Shown here: positions 1 through 7,728 of the stretch, in pieces
How the letters are laid out: every line of letters begins with the position of its first letter
Numbering within the stretch: the first letter of the stretch is position 1
From: Clostridiales bacterium
Lineage (GTDB): Bacteria; Bacillota; Clostridia; Christensenellales; Aristaeellaceae
NCBI GenBank assembly: GCA_012517815.1
Contig: JAAYUF010000094.1
Span: 1 to 38,187, forward strand
Reading direction: 5' to 3'
DNA: 38,187 nucleotides
Notes under the pieces: model-generated
Seen by the model: only the letters and a program-made list of their open reading frames with translations
The model's database searches: none
Told to the model about the DNA's origin: nothing
Translations under genes and position numbers: made by a program

Positions 1-330
1 AGGTTTCCAAAGGGCGAGCGGAAAGCCCTTTGGTGCGCCCGCAGGCGCATCCCCCCTGCCAGCGCCGCAAAGGCGCAAAAAAGAAAGCAGCCTAGCTGCA
101 AAGCCGCCCCGAAGGTTTCCAAAGGGCGAGCGGAAAGCCCTTTGGTGCGCCCACAGGCGCATCCCCCCTACCCCGCGCCGCAAAGGCGCAAAAAGAAAGC
201 AGTCTAGCTGCAAGGGCCCCGAAGGTTCCCAAAGGGCGAGCGGAAAGCCCTTTGGTGCGCCCAAAGGCGCATCCCCCCTGCCCAGCGCCGCACAGGCGCA
301 AAAAAAAGCAGCCCCGCTGCACAGCAAGAA
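1..330. repeat. Tandem array of three structured 110-112 bp repeats
   Basis: Three nearly identical units begin at 1, 113 and 223. Each unit contains a perfect 9-bp inverted repeat CCAAAGGGC/GCCCTTTGG (arms 7-15/25-33, 119-127/137-145, 229-237/247-255). It is followed by a GCGCC/GGCGC stem around a GCAAA-type loop, an A-rich tract and, in the first two units, a GCAGC/GCTGC stem. The first unit starts exactly at the window edge, so the array may continue to the left. Open frames across it are only periodic translations of the repeat. The array lies just past the recF stop. It could be a structured intergenic repeat or a set of tandem transcription-ending hairpins, but there is no good T-tract on either strand. 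Function unknown. Confidence 0.85.
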
Positions 331-352
331 ACAAACGGGGTACAGGGGATAA

Positions 353-1474
353 TCAGCCCTCCATCAGGAAGGCGTGATTCTCCCCGTCCGTTTGGACGCG
401 GAAGAACGCGTCCGCCCTGGCGCCGGCCGCGTCGGCGCGGTCGGTGCAGGTGATGATGGTCTGCACGCCTTCCGCGCTCTGCAAAAGGGCGTTGCGCCGG
501 CGGGCGTCCAGCTCGCTGAATACGTCGTCCAGCAGGAGGGTTGGCGTTTCGCCCATTTCGTTCTCGATTAGCTGGATCTCGCCCAGCTTCATGCTTAAAA
601 CCGCCGTGCGCAGCTGGCCCTGGCTGCCGAAGGCGCGCAGTTCCTTGCCGCACAGGAGCATCGCCAGATCGTCCCTGTGGGGGCCGTAGCCGGTGTACAT
701 GCGCTGCCTGTCCTCGGCGCGCGTGCGCTTCAGGCCGGCGAGCATCTGCCGGTAAGGGGTCTCGGTGGTCGCCAGCGGGCCGATGTAGCGCAGCTCGAAG
801 GTTTCCTCCGGGTTCTCGGCGATGGCGGCGTACTGGGCGGCGGCGTTGACCGCCAACTCCTTGAGGAACCAGCGGCGGGGTTCCACCACGTAGACCGCGG
901 CGCCGGCCAGCTGCTCGTCCCACGCGTCCAGCTGGGCGTCCAGATCATCCGTTTGGCCGCAGCGCGCGGACCTGAGCAGGGCGTTGCGGCTTTCCAGCGC
1001 GCTCAGGTAGCGCTTGAGGGCCTTTAAGTAGCTGGGGCGGATCTGGCTGAGCTGCATGTCGATAAAGCGCCTTCGCGCCGCGGGGCCGTCGCGCACGATG
1101 CGCAAATCCTCGGGGCCAAACATCACGGTGGTGGCGTGGCCCATCATATCCGAAATGCGCTGGGCGGGCTTGCCGTAGAGCAGCACGCGCTTCTGGGGCT
1201 TGATCAGCGGATAGAGGCGCACCTCCAGCTCGTGCTTTCCGTCCAGCCGCTGGGTAACGCCGTGCACAAACGCGACGCTCTCCCCCTCGGCGATCATCTC
1301 CCGGTCGACCGCCGTGCGGTGGCTGCGCCCGACGGATAACAGGTGCATCGCTTCCAGCAGGTTGGTCTTTCCGGAGCCGTTGGCGCCGTACAGCACGGTG
1401 GTGCCCTTTACGGGCGACAGCTCCAGCGAGCCGTAATTTCGAAAGTGGTGAAGCCTCAGGGAGGTGAAATACAT
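353..1474 (-). CDS. recF: DNA replication and repair protein RecF
   Basis: RecF is an SMC-like ATPase of 373 residues here, the usual family length. It helps load RecA on gapped DNA together with RecO and RecR. The start MYFTSLRLHHFRNY is the typical RecF N-terminus and is preceded by GGAGG. A longer frame reaches 1570 but its extra N-terminus is not RecF-like. Walker A is GANGSGKT at residues 30-37. The ABC-type signature region GSQGQLRT and the Walker B/D-loop LLLDDVFSELD (about 313-323) are intact. In many Bacillota recF sits in the dnaA-dnaN-yaaA-recF-gyrB cluster. Here it has no such neighbour upstream and is followed by a repeat array, so the cluster is either split or continues beyond the left edge. 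Confidence 0.97.
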   Translation of the reverse strand: MYFTSLRLHHFRNYGSLELSPVKGTTVLYGANGSGKTNLLEAMHLLSVGRSHRTAVDREMIAEGESVAFVHGVTQRLDGKHELEVRLYPLIKPQKRVLLYGKPAQRISDMMGHATTVMFGPEDLRIVRDGPAARRRFIDMQLSQIRPSYLKALKRYLSALESRNALLRSARCGQTDDLDAQLDAWDEQLAGAAVYVVEPRRWFLKELAVNAAAQYAAIAENPEETFELRYIGPLATTETPYRQMLAGLKRTRAEDRQRMYTGYGPHRDDLAMLLCGKELRAFGSQGQLRTAVLSMKLGEIQLIENEMGETPTLLLDDVFSELDARRRNALLQSAEGVQTIITCTDRADAAGARADAFFRVQTDGENHAFLMEG

Positions 1475-1869
1475 CGGTTTACCTCCGGCGTTGGTCGGGA
1501 GTGAGGCGGGCAGGGCGCGCCGCCGGAACAGGCGGCACTGTGCTGATAGGGAAACGGACGGGGCTTTCAAGAGGCTTGCCCGGCGCTGATGACGTAACGA
1601 GGCCAGAAGGCTCAGCCCGCGTCAGGCCGTCCATAAGCCCCGGGCATGCGAGGCGCCGCTTGGCTCATAGCCCTTCGGGCGGCTCGCTCGCCTGGGCATC
1701 TGGCTTGGGAATCACGCGTGTGCATCATGCTTGGGTATCACGTTCGGATACCCGGCCCGTGCATCATGCTTGGGCATCCGGCTGCGGGGCGCTGCGGCAA
1801 AACCTGAACGGGTTTCACGCCTGACCCGGCACCGCTGCGGCGCGGGCTGTCCGACAGGCTGCCTAAGCC
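1475..1869. other. Intergenic region with dispersed and direct repeats, no gene seen
   Basis: No protein-like frame is supported here. The stretch contains an exact 16-bp direct repeat, GTGCATCATGCTTGGG, at 1720-1735 and 1759-1774. About 1669-1862 resembles 9342-9473 in the second large intergenic region: both share a CCCTTCGGGCGG-(T/C)TCGCTCGC block and, further on, a GGGTTTCAC block followed by CCGCTGCGGCG and ACAGGCTG. It behaves like a dispersed non-coding element placed between genes. Confidence 0.6.
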
Positions 1870-3690
1870 TCAGACCGCGCTTCCCCCCGCGGGCGGCTCC
1901 ACCGCGCGCGTGACGGTCACGCGGGCTTCCGGCTCGTCCAGCGGGCGGCCGAAGGCGTCCCGGCCGTCGATCGCGTAGCGGCGCACGGTCAGAGTATCGT
2001 CATCCTCGGCCCACACGTCCAAGTGGCCGGTCATGAGCATCCGGCTGTGACGCCGCTCGCGCAGGCGCGCGCTGACGGCGGCGCGGTGCGCTTCGTCGAC
2101 GTGCGCCCAGTCCATGGGCGCGCGGTTCCAGGGGTCGGCCATGCCCTGCATGCCGATTTCGTCGCCGTAATACACGGTCGGCGCGCCCGGCAGCGCGCAC
2201 AGCAGGCGCAGCGCCTCCAGATGGCGCGCCTTGGCGAGGGCCAGCTCGTCCGGCGTCAGGCGCACTTTGGCGGCCTCATCGCGCGGCATCTGGATCGCGC
2301 CGTCCCGGTCGTACCCGGCAAAGGCGTTGAGCGCGCGCACGCGGTCGTGGCTGCCCAGCAGGTTCATCAGCGCGTACAGGAACGGCGCGGGGTAGACCTC
2401 CCGCTGGTGCAGGATCAGCCGCGCCAGATCGCGCGCGGTCGTCTTGCGGGTAAAGAAGTCGATCACGGCCCGGCGCAGGGGGTAGTTCATCACGCTGTCC
2501 AGCGTGTCGCCCAGGCAGTAGGAGCGCATGCGGCCGTAGCTGACTTTGTTGCTCGCGTCCTCCCACACCTCGCCCACCAGCGCGCCGTCGGCCGCCTGCC
2601 CCTTCACGGCCCGGCGCATGCCGCGCAGCAGGTCCATGGGCAGTTCGTCGGCTACGTCCAGCCGCCAGCCGCAGGCGCCGCGCTTCATCCACAGGGGCAG
2701 CACGCCCGTATCGGGGTCCAGCAGGTAGCGGCGGTAGCCGGGGTGATCCTTGTTGAGCGCGGGCAGGGTGTAAAAGCCCCACCACGCGTCGTAACGGTCG
2801 GGAAAATGCGTGAAACGGTACCAGTCGAAATAGGGGGACTGCCGGCTCTGGTATGCGCCCAGCGAAGCATAGCGCCCGAAACGGTTAAAGTAGCGGCTGT
2901 CCGCGCCGGTATGGCTGAACACCCCGTCCGTCAGCACCCGCATGCCGCGCGCCCGCGCCTCGGCGGTAAGGGTTTCAAAATCGGCTTCCGTGCCCAGGAT
3001 GGGGTCGACCGCCTCGTAGTCGCCGGTATCGTAACGGTGGTTGGTGCGCGCGCGTACCACGGGGTTCAAATACAGCACCGTGACGCCAAGGGATTGGAGC
3101 TCGTCCAGCTTTTCGGTGATGCCCGAAAGCGTCCCGCCGAAAAAATCCAGCGCCCGGTTGTCGCCGTTTTCTGGGTCCGGGTCGAGCGCGGGCGGGCCCT
3201 CCCAGCGCGGGTGGAACGTCGCGTCCGGATGCGCGGCGGCGATCGCCTCGCGCCGGTCCTCCCGGCCGGCATCCGCGCCGCGCCTAAACCGGTCGGGGAA
3301 AATCTGGTAGATGATGCCTTCGCGCAGATAGTCGGGCGTCTCGAAATCGGGGTCGTACACCGTCACCTGAAAGCTGCGGGGCGCGCCGTCCATCACCGCG
3401 CCTTCGCCGCCCAGCTCGTCCCGCGCGTTGCCGTACCGCAGCGCGCCGCCCGGGCGCTCCACGGCAAAGTCGTACCAAAACAGCGTCGGTTCGTCCGGCA
3501 CGGTCATGGTCGCCTCCCACAGGCCGCCCGGCCCCCGCCGCATGGGGGTGAATTTCTCCGTCCCGTTCCAGGTGCGCAGGGTGACGCGCTCGCTTTCGTC
3601 GCATGCCATGCGCAGGGTAAGCGTCGCGCCGACCTTTACGGGGCCGACGGGGTCGCGGTGGGCGGGGGAATGGGAGTCGTGCAGGATCAT
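1870..3690 (-). CDS. GH13 neopullulanase/cyclomaltodextrinase-like glucosidase
   Basis: A 606-residue alpha-glucan-degrading enzyme of glycoside hydrolase family 13. Residues 1-115 form an N-terminal beta domain like the starch-binding domain of neopullulanases. The barrel starts near GIIYQIFPDRF (125-135). Conserved regions are visible: DGVFSH (255-260), GWRLDVADE with the nucleophile Asp345, GEVWEDA with the acid/base Glu374, and LLGSHDRVR with the transition-state Asp449. There is no signal peptide, so a cytoplasmic role on imported maltodextrin or cyclodextrin is likely. The start at 3690 follows AAGGAGGA and a TATGAT promoter; a longer frame to 4023 has no family-like sequence. The exact substrate (pullulan, cyclodextrin, maltodextrin) cannot be read from the sequence. 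Confidence 0.93.
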   Translation of the reverse strand: MILHDSHSPAHRDPVGPVKVGATLTLRMACDESERVTLRTWNGTEKFTPMRRGPGGLWEATMTVPDEPTLFWYDFAVERPGGALRYGNARDELGGEGAVMDGAPRSFQVTVYDPDFETPDYLREGIIYQIFPDRFRRGADAGREDRREAIAAAHPDATFHPRWEGPPALDPDPENGDNRALDFFGGTLSGITEKLDELQSLGVTVLYLNPVVRARTNHRYDTGDYEAVDPILGTEADFETLTAEARARGMRVLTDGVFSHTGADSRYFNRFGRYASLGAYQSRQSPYFDWYRFTHFPDRYDAWWGFYTLPALNKDHPGYRRYLLDPDTGVLPLWMKRGACGWRLDVADELPMDLLRGMRRAVKGQAADGALVGEVWEDASNKVSYGRMRSYCLGDTLDSVMNYPLRRAVIDFFTRKTTARDLARLILHQREVYPAPFLYALMNLLGSHDRVRALNAFAGYDRDGAIQMPRDEAAKVRLTPDELALAKARHLEALRLLCALPGAPTVYYGDEIGMQGMADPWNRAPMDWAHVDEAHRAAVSARLRERRHSRMLMTGHLDVWAEDDDTLTVRRYAIDGRDAFGRPLDEPEARVTVTRAVEPPAGGSAV

Positions 3691-3720
3691 CGGGCGTCCT
3701 CCTTGGCAAGGGTTCCCCCT

Positions 3721-3749
3721 ATCATACCCTGTTTGCCCCCGTTGCGCAA
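3721..3749 (-). promoter_or_regulatory. Sigma-A-type promoter of the GH13 gene
   Basis: On the minus strand TTGCGC (3744-3749) and TATGAT (3721-3726) are separated by 17 bp. They end about 30 bp upstream of the GH13 start codon. The spacing and -10 box are close to consensus, the -35 is weaker. Confidence 0.65.
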
Positions 3750-4067
3750 TATGCCGGGTTTCCGGCCTCACCGGCCGCCGGGCAGCGACGGCGGCGGGCT
3801 GTTTCCAGCCGGCACTTACGCAGGGCGAAGGGGGTCCGCGCGCCGGTGCCGACGGCGGGCCGCCCGTGCGAAACCGTGGGCGGGCCGCGGACAGGCTGGA
3901 TCGGCAGACCGGGAGGAATCGCGGGCGAAGGGCATCGGCGGACATGGGAAAGCCGCGGGCGGGGGCGTCAGCCAACCGGCCCGCGGCGAGAAGCCGGGGG
4001 TTGCGCTGCTTGCGGCGGGGCATGGAAAATCAGAATGCGGACGCGTCGCCGCATCCGGCGGGGCGGG
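3750..4067. other. Gene-free spacer between the GH13 gene and the Crh-like gene
   Basis: GC-rich sequence without a convincing protein. It holds a hairpin near 4035-4054 on the side of the Crh-like gene. The long frames crossing it extend from the GH13 gene or run antisense to it and have low-complexity Arg/Pro/Gly composition. Confidence 0.5.
4035..4054 (-). terminator. Possible terminator of the whiA/Crh-like operon
   Basis: ATGCGG (4035-4040) pairs with CCGCAT (4049-4054), with an inner CG/CG pair. On the minus strand it is followed by TCTGATTTTCC. It sits just past the stop of the Crh-like gene. The T-tract is broken, so this is a tentative call. Confidence 0.4.
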
Positions 4068-4328
4068 TTACGCCCGATGGTCGCCCACGGCGCTGAGCAG
4101 CGCCTGCGTGGCGATGAGCTCGTCCGGGCCGTCGGCCACCAGCGTCGCGCGGCCCTCGGGGAGCTTGGCCTGCGACAGCAGCCCCAGCATGCTTTTCATG
4201 TTGAGCACCAGTCCCTCGCACTCCAGCGTCAGGCGGCTGTCAAACCGGCTGGCCGCGGCCGCGAGCCGCGCGGCGGTCACGCGCGTGAAGGGCATGATGG
4301 GTTGGAGATCCAGTTCGGTTCGAATCAT
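4068..4328 (-). CDS. HPr-family protein lacking the active-site histidine (Crh-like)
   Basis: An 86-residue HPr-fold protein. It aligns without gaps to Bacillus HPr as I remember that sequence. At position 15, where HPr carries the PTS-phosphorylated histidine, this protein has Thr (context PFTRVT). Arg17 and Pro18 are replaced by Val and Thr. The regulatory serine 46 is kept in NMKSMLGLLS (43-52). That is the Crh pattern: no PTS phosphotransfer, but possible phosphorylation by HPr kinase and co-repression with CcpA. It lies 49 bp downstream of whiA on the same strand, as crh does in the Bacillus yvc operon. GGGAGGA precedes the ATG. Catabolite-regulator function is inferred from residues and context; no HPrK or CcpA gene is in the window. 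Confidence 0.85.
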   Translation of the reverse strand: MIRTELDLQPIMPFTRVTAARLAAAASRFDSRLTLECEGLVLNMKSMLGLLSQAKLPEGRATLVADGPDELIATQALLSAVGDHRA

Positions 4329-4377
4329 TGGGTTATCCTCCCGGTACAGGTTCAGGGCATAGTCGGGGATGCGGGCG

Positions 4378-5373
4378 TCAGCTTCCGTCGGGCTGCGGGG
4401 GGCCGGGTTCCGGCAGGGCGGGTTCGCCCCCGCCCAGCTCCTCGCCGGCGATCTGCATCAGGCGGCGCATGCGGTGGTTGACGCCGCTTTTTCCGATGGG
4501 CGGGGCCAGCGTCTGCCCCAGCTCTTCCAGATTGAGGTCGGGCGCCCGCAGGCGCGCGCGCGCGATTTCCTGCAGCGCGGGCGGCAGGGTGGAGAAGCGT
4601 TCCGTTTTCAGCAGCGCTTCGATTTGCCGCTGCTGGCGCTGGCTGGCGTCCATCTGTTTTTGGATGTTGGAGGCGTCGCAGTTCATGGCGCGGTTTACGC
4701 TGCCCAGCACCTGCCGCCGCACGCGAAGCGATTCCAGCGTTGTCACCGCCTGATGCGCGCCCGCCGCCGTCAGCACGGCCGCGATATGGTCGCTCTGCTT
4801 GCAGTAGAGGCTCACCACGCCGCGCCGCTCCGTCTGCTTCACGGGCACGCCGAGGCTTTGCAGGCAGCGGGCGATGTTTTGCCGCAGGTCCTCGTCCCTG
4901 GCGATCCACTCCAGGTGGTATCCGTGCTCGGGGTTGGAAAGAGTTCCGCAGCCCAGAATCGCGCCGCGCAGGAAGGCGCGGCGGTCACAGTCGCGGTTGA
5001 GTTTCACCCGGGGCGTCGTCCAGCGCAGGGTCAGCGCGCCGTCCTCGCCCGGCTCCATCATGTTCAGGCGAATAAGCAGCGCCGGGGCCTGCCGGGGCCC
5101 CACGGTGAGCACGCACTCCCGCACGCCGCCAAAACGAGCGTGCGTCACGTAATGGAGCTGCGCCACAATCTGCGCTTCTTTCTGCAAAAGCACGAACACA
5201 CGCCGCGCGATGGCGGGGCTTTCCGTGGCAAACTGCACGCAAAGCTGCCCGCGACCCAGAAGCGACAACGCGCCCAGCGTCATATACAGCGCGCCCAGCT
5301 CCGCCATGCGGCAACAGGCTTTGTCGCACGGCACGCGGCAAAGCTCCTCCTTGCAATCCGATGAAAAGGACAT
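4378..5373 (-). CDS. whiA: Sporulation/cell-division transcription factor WhiA
   Basis: WhiA homologue of 331 residues. The N-terminal half is an inactive LAGLIDADG homing-endonuclease-like fold, the C-terminal half a helix-turn-helix DNA-binding domain. The start MSFSSDCKEELCRVP is typical of WhiA and is preceded by GGAGGG, so I use it rather than the longer frame starting at 5466. The C-terminal part LAPPIGKSGVNHRMRRL is the family's best-conserved motif. In Bacillota whiA lies in an operon with rapZ (yvcJ), gloB-like yvcK and crh. Here only the Crh-like gene follows, and a ROK kinase is divergently transcribed on the other side, so the operon is reduced. A sigma-A-type promoter lies at 5438-5466. 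Confidence 0.96.
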   Translation of the reverse strand: MSFSSDCKEELCRVPCDKACCRMAELGALYMTLGALSLLGRGQLCVQFATESPAIARRVFVLLQKEAQIVAQLHYVTHARFGGVRECVLTVGPRQAPALLIRLNMMEPGEDGALTLRWTTPRVKLNRDCDRRAFLRGAILGCGTLSNPEHGYHLEWIARDEDLRQNIARCLQSLGVPVKQTERRGVVSLYCKQSDHIAAVLTAAGAHQAVTTLESLRVRRQVLGSVNRAMNCDASNIQKQMDASQRQQRQIEALLKTERFSTLPPALQEIARARLRAPDLNLEELGQTLAPPIGKSGVNHRMRRLMQIAGEELGGGEPALPEPGPPQPDGS

Positions 5374-5437
5374 CAGGCCCTCCGTAACCGCGAGGCGCCC
5401 GGCGGCCGATGCTCCCGCGGGCAATTCTCCTGTTCCT

Positions 5438-5466
5438 ATTGTACGCAAAACAACGCCCCGCGTCAA
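5438..5466 (-). promoter_or_regulatory. Promoter of whiA
   Basis: On the minus strand TTGACG (5461-5466) and TACAAT (5438-5443) are 17 bp apart. They lie about 65 bp upstream of the whiA start. Both boxes are near consensus. Confidence 0.75.
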
Positions 5467-5487
5467 GCCGATGGTCGGCGCGGCGGC

Positions 5488-5516
5488 TTGCTTTCGCGCG
5501 CGCGTTTTGCTATGAT
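5488..5516 (+). promoter_or_regulatory. Promoter of the ROK kinase gene
   Basis: TTGCTT (5488-5493) and TATGAT (5511-5516) with a 17-bp spacer, about 35 bp before the ROK start codon. Together with the whiA promoter it makes a compact divergent promoter region. Confidence 0.75.
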
Positions 5517-5550
5517 AGCGAAAACTCTTTCGTTACGGAGGCGGAACCGC

Positions 5551-6450
5551 ATGAAAAAGATCGGCGCGCTGGAAGCGGGCGGAACCAAAATGGTGCTGGG
5601 CGTATTCGACCCTTCGGGCCGCGAGCTGGAACGGCTGACGTTGCCCACGCAGACGCCGGAGGAAACCGTGCCCCCAATGCGGGCCTTTTTTGACAGGCAC
5701 GGCGTGGACGCGCTGGGCGTGGGCTCCTTCGGCCCGCTGGAGCTGAACCCGGCCTCGCCCGCGTTTGGGGCCATCACCTCCACGCCGAAGCTGGCCTGGC
5801 GGGATTATCCCCTGCTCGACGCCCTGCGCGGGGACCGGGACATACCCTGCGCCCTGGATACCGACGTAAACGCCGCCGTGCTGGCCGAGGCGGAGCTGGG
5901 CGCGGCGCAGGGCCTGACCGATGTGGTGTACGTGACGGTGGGCACCGGGGTGGGCGGCGGCGTGCTCTCCGGCGGGCGGCTGGTGCACGGGCTTTTGCAC
6001 CCCGAGGTGGGGCATATGCTCCTGCGCCCCCATGCGGACGACCCCAACCCGCGCGGCGTATGCCCCTACCACGACTGCTGTCTGGAGGGTCTGGCCGCCG
6101 GCCCGGCGCTGGGCGCGCGCGCCGGCGCAGACGCCAGAACCCTGCCCGACGATCACCCCGCCTTTATCATCGAGGCGGACTATCTGGCGCAGATGTGCGT
6201 CAACCTGATCGTGACGCTGAGCCCCCAGCGCATCCTGCTGGGCGGCGGGGTGATGCAGCGCCGGGCGCTGTTTGGCATGGTGCGCCGCCGCGTGCTGGAG
6301 CTGCTCAACGGCTATGTGCAGGCCGACGCGCTGCTCAACCATATCGATACGATGATCGTGCCCCCGGCGCTGTTCCCGGTAAGCGGGCTGGTGGGCGCGT
6401 ACCTGCTGGGCAAGCGCGCGCTCCAAGCGCGGGACGCGCAACCGGCCTGA
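5551..6450 (+). CDS. ROK-family sugar kinase, fructokinase type
   Basis: A 299-residue ATP-dependent sugar kinase. The phosphate-binding motif EAGGTK is at residues 8-13. The likely catalytic Asp105 lies in LDTDVNAA, and GTGVGGG (131-137) binds nucleotide. The Zn site matches ROK fructokinases: His155 in HPEVGH, then Cys171, His174 and Cys176 in CPYHDCCLEG. The start at 5551 has GGAGG upstream; earlier in-frame ATGs lie over the promoter. Fructose phosphorylation is the best guess from the EAGGTK and CPYH signatures (ScrK/GmuE-like), but mannose or glucose cannot be excluded. It is followed by a clear intrinsic terminator, so it is probably monocistronic. Confidence 0.92.
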   Translation: MKKIGALEAGGTKMVLGVFDPSGRELERLTLPTQTPEETVPPMRAFFDRHGVDALGVGSFGPLELNPASPAFGAITSTPKLAWRDYPLLDALRGDRDIPCALDTDVNAAVLAEAELGAAQGLTDVVYVTVGTGVGGGVLSGGRLVHGLLHPEVGHMLLRPHADDPNPRGVCPYHDCCLEGLAAGPALGARAGADARTLPDDHPAFIIEADYLAQMCVNLIVTLSPQRILLGGGVMQRRALFGMVRRRVLELLNGYVQADALLNHIDTMIVPPALFPVSGLVGAYLLGKRALQARDAQPA

Positions 6451-6491
6451 TCCTTCCCGCGCGGCGCCGGGCATTCCGGAAAGACGCAGGG

Positions 6492-6523
6492 GCCCCGCGC
6501 CGTCCGGTGCGCGGGGCTTTTTT
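6492..6523 (+). terminator. Intrinsic terminator after the ROK kinase
   Basis: Perfect 9-bp stem GCCCCGCGC (6492-6500) / GCGCGGGGC (6509-6517) with an 8-nt loop, followed directly by six T (6518-6523). Confidence 0.9.
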
Positions 6524-6601
6524 ACAATCGGCGGCACGCCGGGCGGAAGGGATCGGCGGCCGGAAGAGAGGCCGACGGGGCGTCTTTTCTTTCGGGAATA
6601 A

Positions 6602-6630
6602 TGGACATATGCCATAAAATCTGCTATGCT
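6602..6630 (+). promoter_or_regulatory. Promoter of the metallo-hydrolase gene, with a long leader
   Basis: TGGACA (6602-6607) and TATGCT (6625-6630) are 17 bp apart. The start codon lies about 190 nt downstream, so the mRNA would have a long GC-rich leader (about 6637-6824) in which I see no recognised riboswitch. Confidence 0.6.
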
Positions 6631-6824
6631 GTGATCAAAGCTGCCCGATCCGGCGATGCCGCCGACCGGCCGACACGGCCCCGCGGAACGAACATCCCCG
6701 CGCCGGGGCCCCGAAAACGCCGCACGCTTTGCCGCCTGCCTCCGGTACGCGCGCCCGTCCCCGCCGTGGGAGCGCCGCCCGGCCTTTCCCCTGACCCCAC
6801 CGACCGCCCGAGGGAGGACATCCG

Positions 6825-7616
6825 ATGAACATCACCGTGCTCATGGAAAACACCGCGCTGGAAGAGGGCTATCGGTTCGACCATGGCCTGAGCCTGGACA
6901 TCCAAACGGAGAAGCACCACATTCTCTTTGACATGGGGCCTTCGGCGGATTTCGCGGCCAATGCCGCCCACGCCGGGATCGACCTGTCCGCGGTCGATCT
7001 GGCGGTGCTGTCCCACGGGCACTTCGACCACGGCGGAGGGCTGGAAACCTTCCTTGCGCTCAACGATCACGCCCCGGTCTACCTGAGCCGCCACGCGTTT
7101 GAGCCGCACTACGCCGAGCCCCGGCGGTTCATCGGCCTGAAAGCCGAGCTGGCCGCCGACCCCCGCATGGTGTTTGTGGACCAATCCCTGGTCATCGACG
7201 AAGAACTGGAGCTGCTCACCTACAACGATCAGCCGCGGCCTTACGTGATGGACGCCTACGGCCTGTTCTATGAAAAGAACGGCGAACTCGTGCCCGACGA
7301 CTTCCGCCACGAGCAGTACCTGCTGATCCGCGAGGGGGGCCGGCGCGTGCTCATCAGCGGCTGCTCCCACAAGGGCGTGCTCAACCTGATGCATTGGTGC
7401 CGGCCCGACGTGCTCATCGGCGGCTTCCATTTCATGAAAGTGGAGATGGACGGCCCCGGGCTGGCGGTGCTCAACGAGGCGGCCGACGGGCTGATGGCCT
7501 ACCCCGCGCAGTACTATACCTGCCACTGCACCGGCGCGCCCCAGTACGCCTACCTGCAAACGCGCATGGACGGGCGCCTGCATTACCTGGCCACGGGGCA
7601 GCGGCTGACGCTCTAG
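6825..7616 (+). CDS. MBL-fold metallo-hydrolase (COG1237-like)
   Basis: A 263-residue metallo-beta-lactamase-fold protein. The metal site LSHGHFDHGGG gives His64, His66, Asp68 and His69. Further ligand-like motifs are GCSHKG near 187-192 and CHCTG near 231-235. The layout resembles the archaeal and bacterial group annotated as dihydropterin ribofuranosyl-aminobenzene phosphate synthase-like (COG1237), whose true bacterial role is mostly unknown. It has no signal peptide. GAGGGAGGA precedes the ATG. It lies upstream of a rubredoxin/ferredoxin pair on the same strand, but a 112-bp gap with a GC-rich hairpin separates them. A redox link is possible and unproven. Confidence 0.85.
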   Translation: MNITVLMENTALEEGYRFDHGLSLDIQTEKHHILFDMGPSADFAANAAHAGIDLSAVDLAVLSHGHFDHGGGLETFLALNDHAPVYLSRHAFEPHYAEPRRFIGLKAELAADPRMVFVDQSLVIDEELELLTYNDQPRPYVMDAYGLFYEKNGELVPDDFRHEQYLLIREGGRRVLISGCSHKGVLNLMHWCRPDVLIGGFHFMKVEMDGPGLAVLNEAADGLMAYPAQYYTCHCTGAPQYAYLQTRMDGRLHYLATGQRLTL

Positions 7617-7650
7617 CCCGCGCGCAAACCCAAACGGATGCGCGGGGCTT
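7616..7650 (+). terminator. Weak hairpin after the MBL-fold gene
   Basis: GCCCGCGCGC (7616-7625) can pair with GCGCGGGGC (7640-7648), but only TT follows. It may attenuate read-through into the rubredoxin gene. Confidence 0.35.
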
Positions 7651-7728
7651 CGCGGCCCAAACGGACATCCGGGAACGTAACGGCTCGATGAAGGAAGATG
7701 AATGAACCGCACGAAAGGGGTCGATGCC

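Noticed and set aside
1-330. CRISPR array
   Set aside because: The units are about 110 bp and almost wholly identical; there are no short repeats with unique spacers and no cas gene.
2023-4362. 779-codon plus-strand frame antisense to the GH13 and Crh-like genes
   Set aside because: It mirrors a real, motif-complete enzyme on the other strand. Its translation is rich in Arg, Ala, Val and His without any domain, as expected of GC-rich antisense frames.
4378-5466. Longer WhiA start at 5466
   Set aside because: The extra 31 residues cover the whiA promoter; the ATG at 5373 has a good ribosome site and the family-typical N-terminus.
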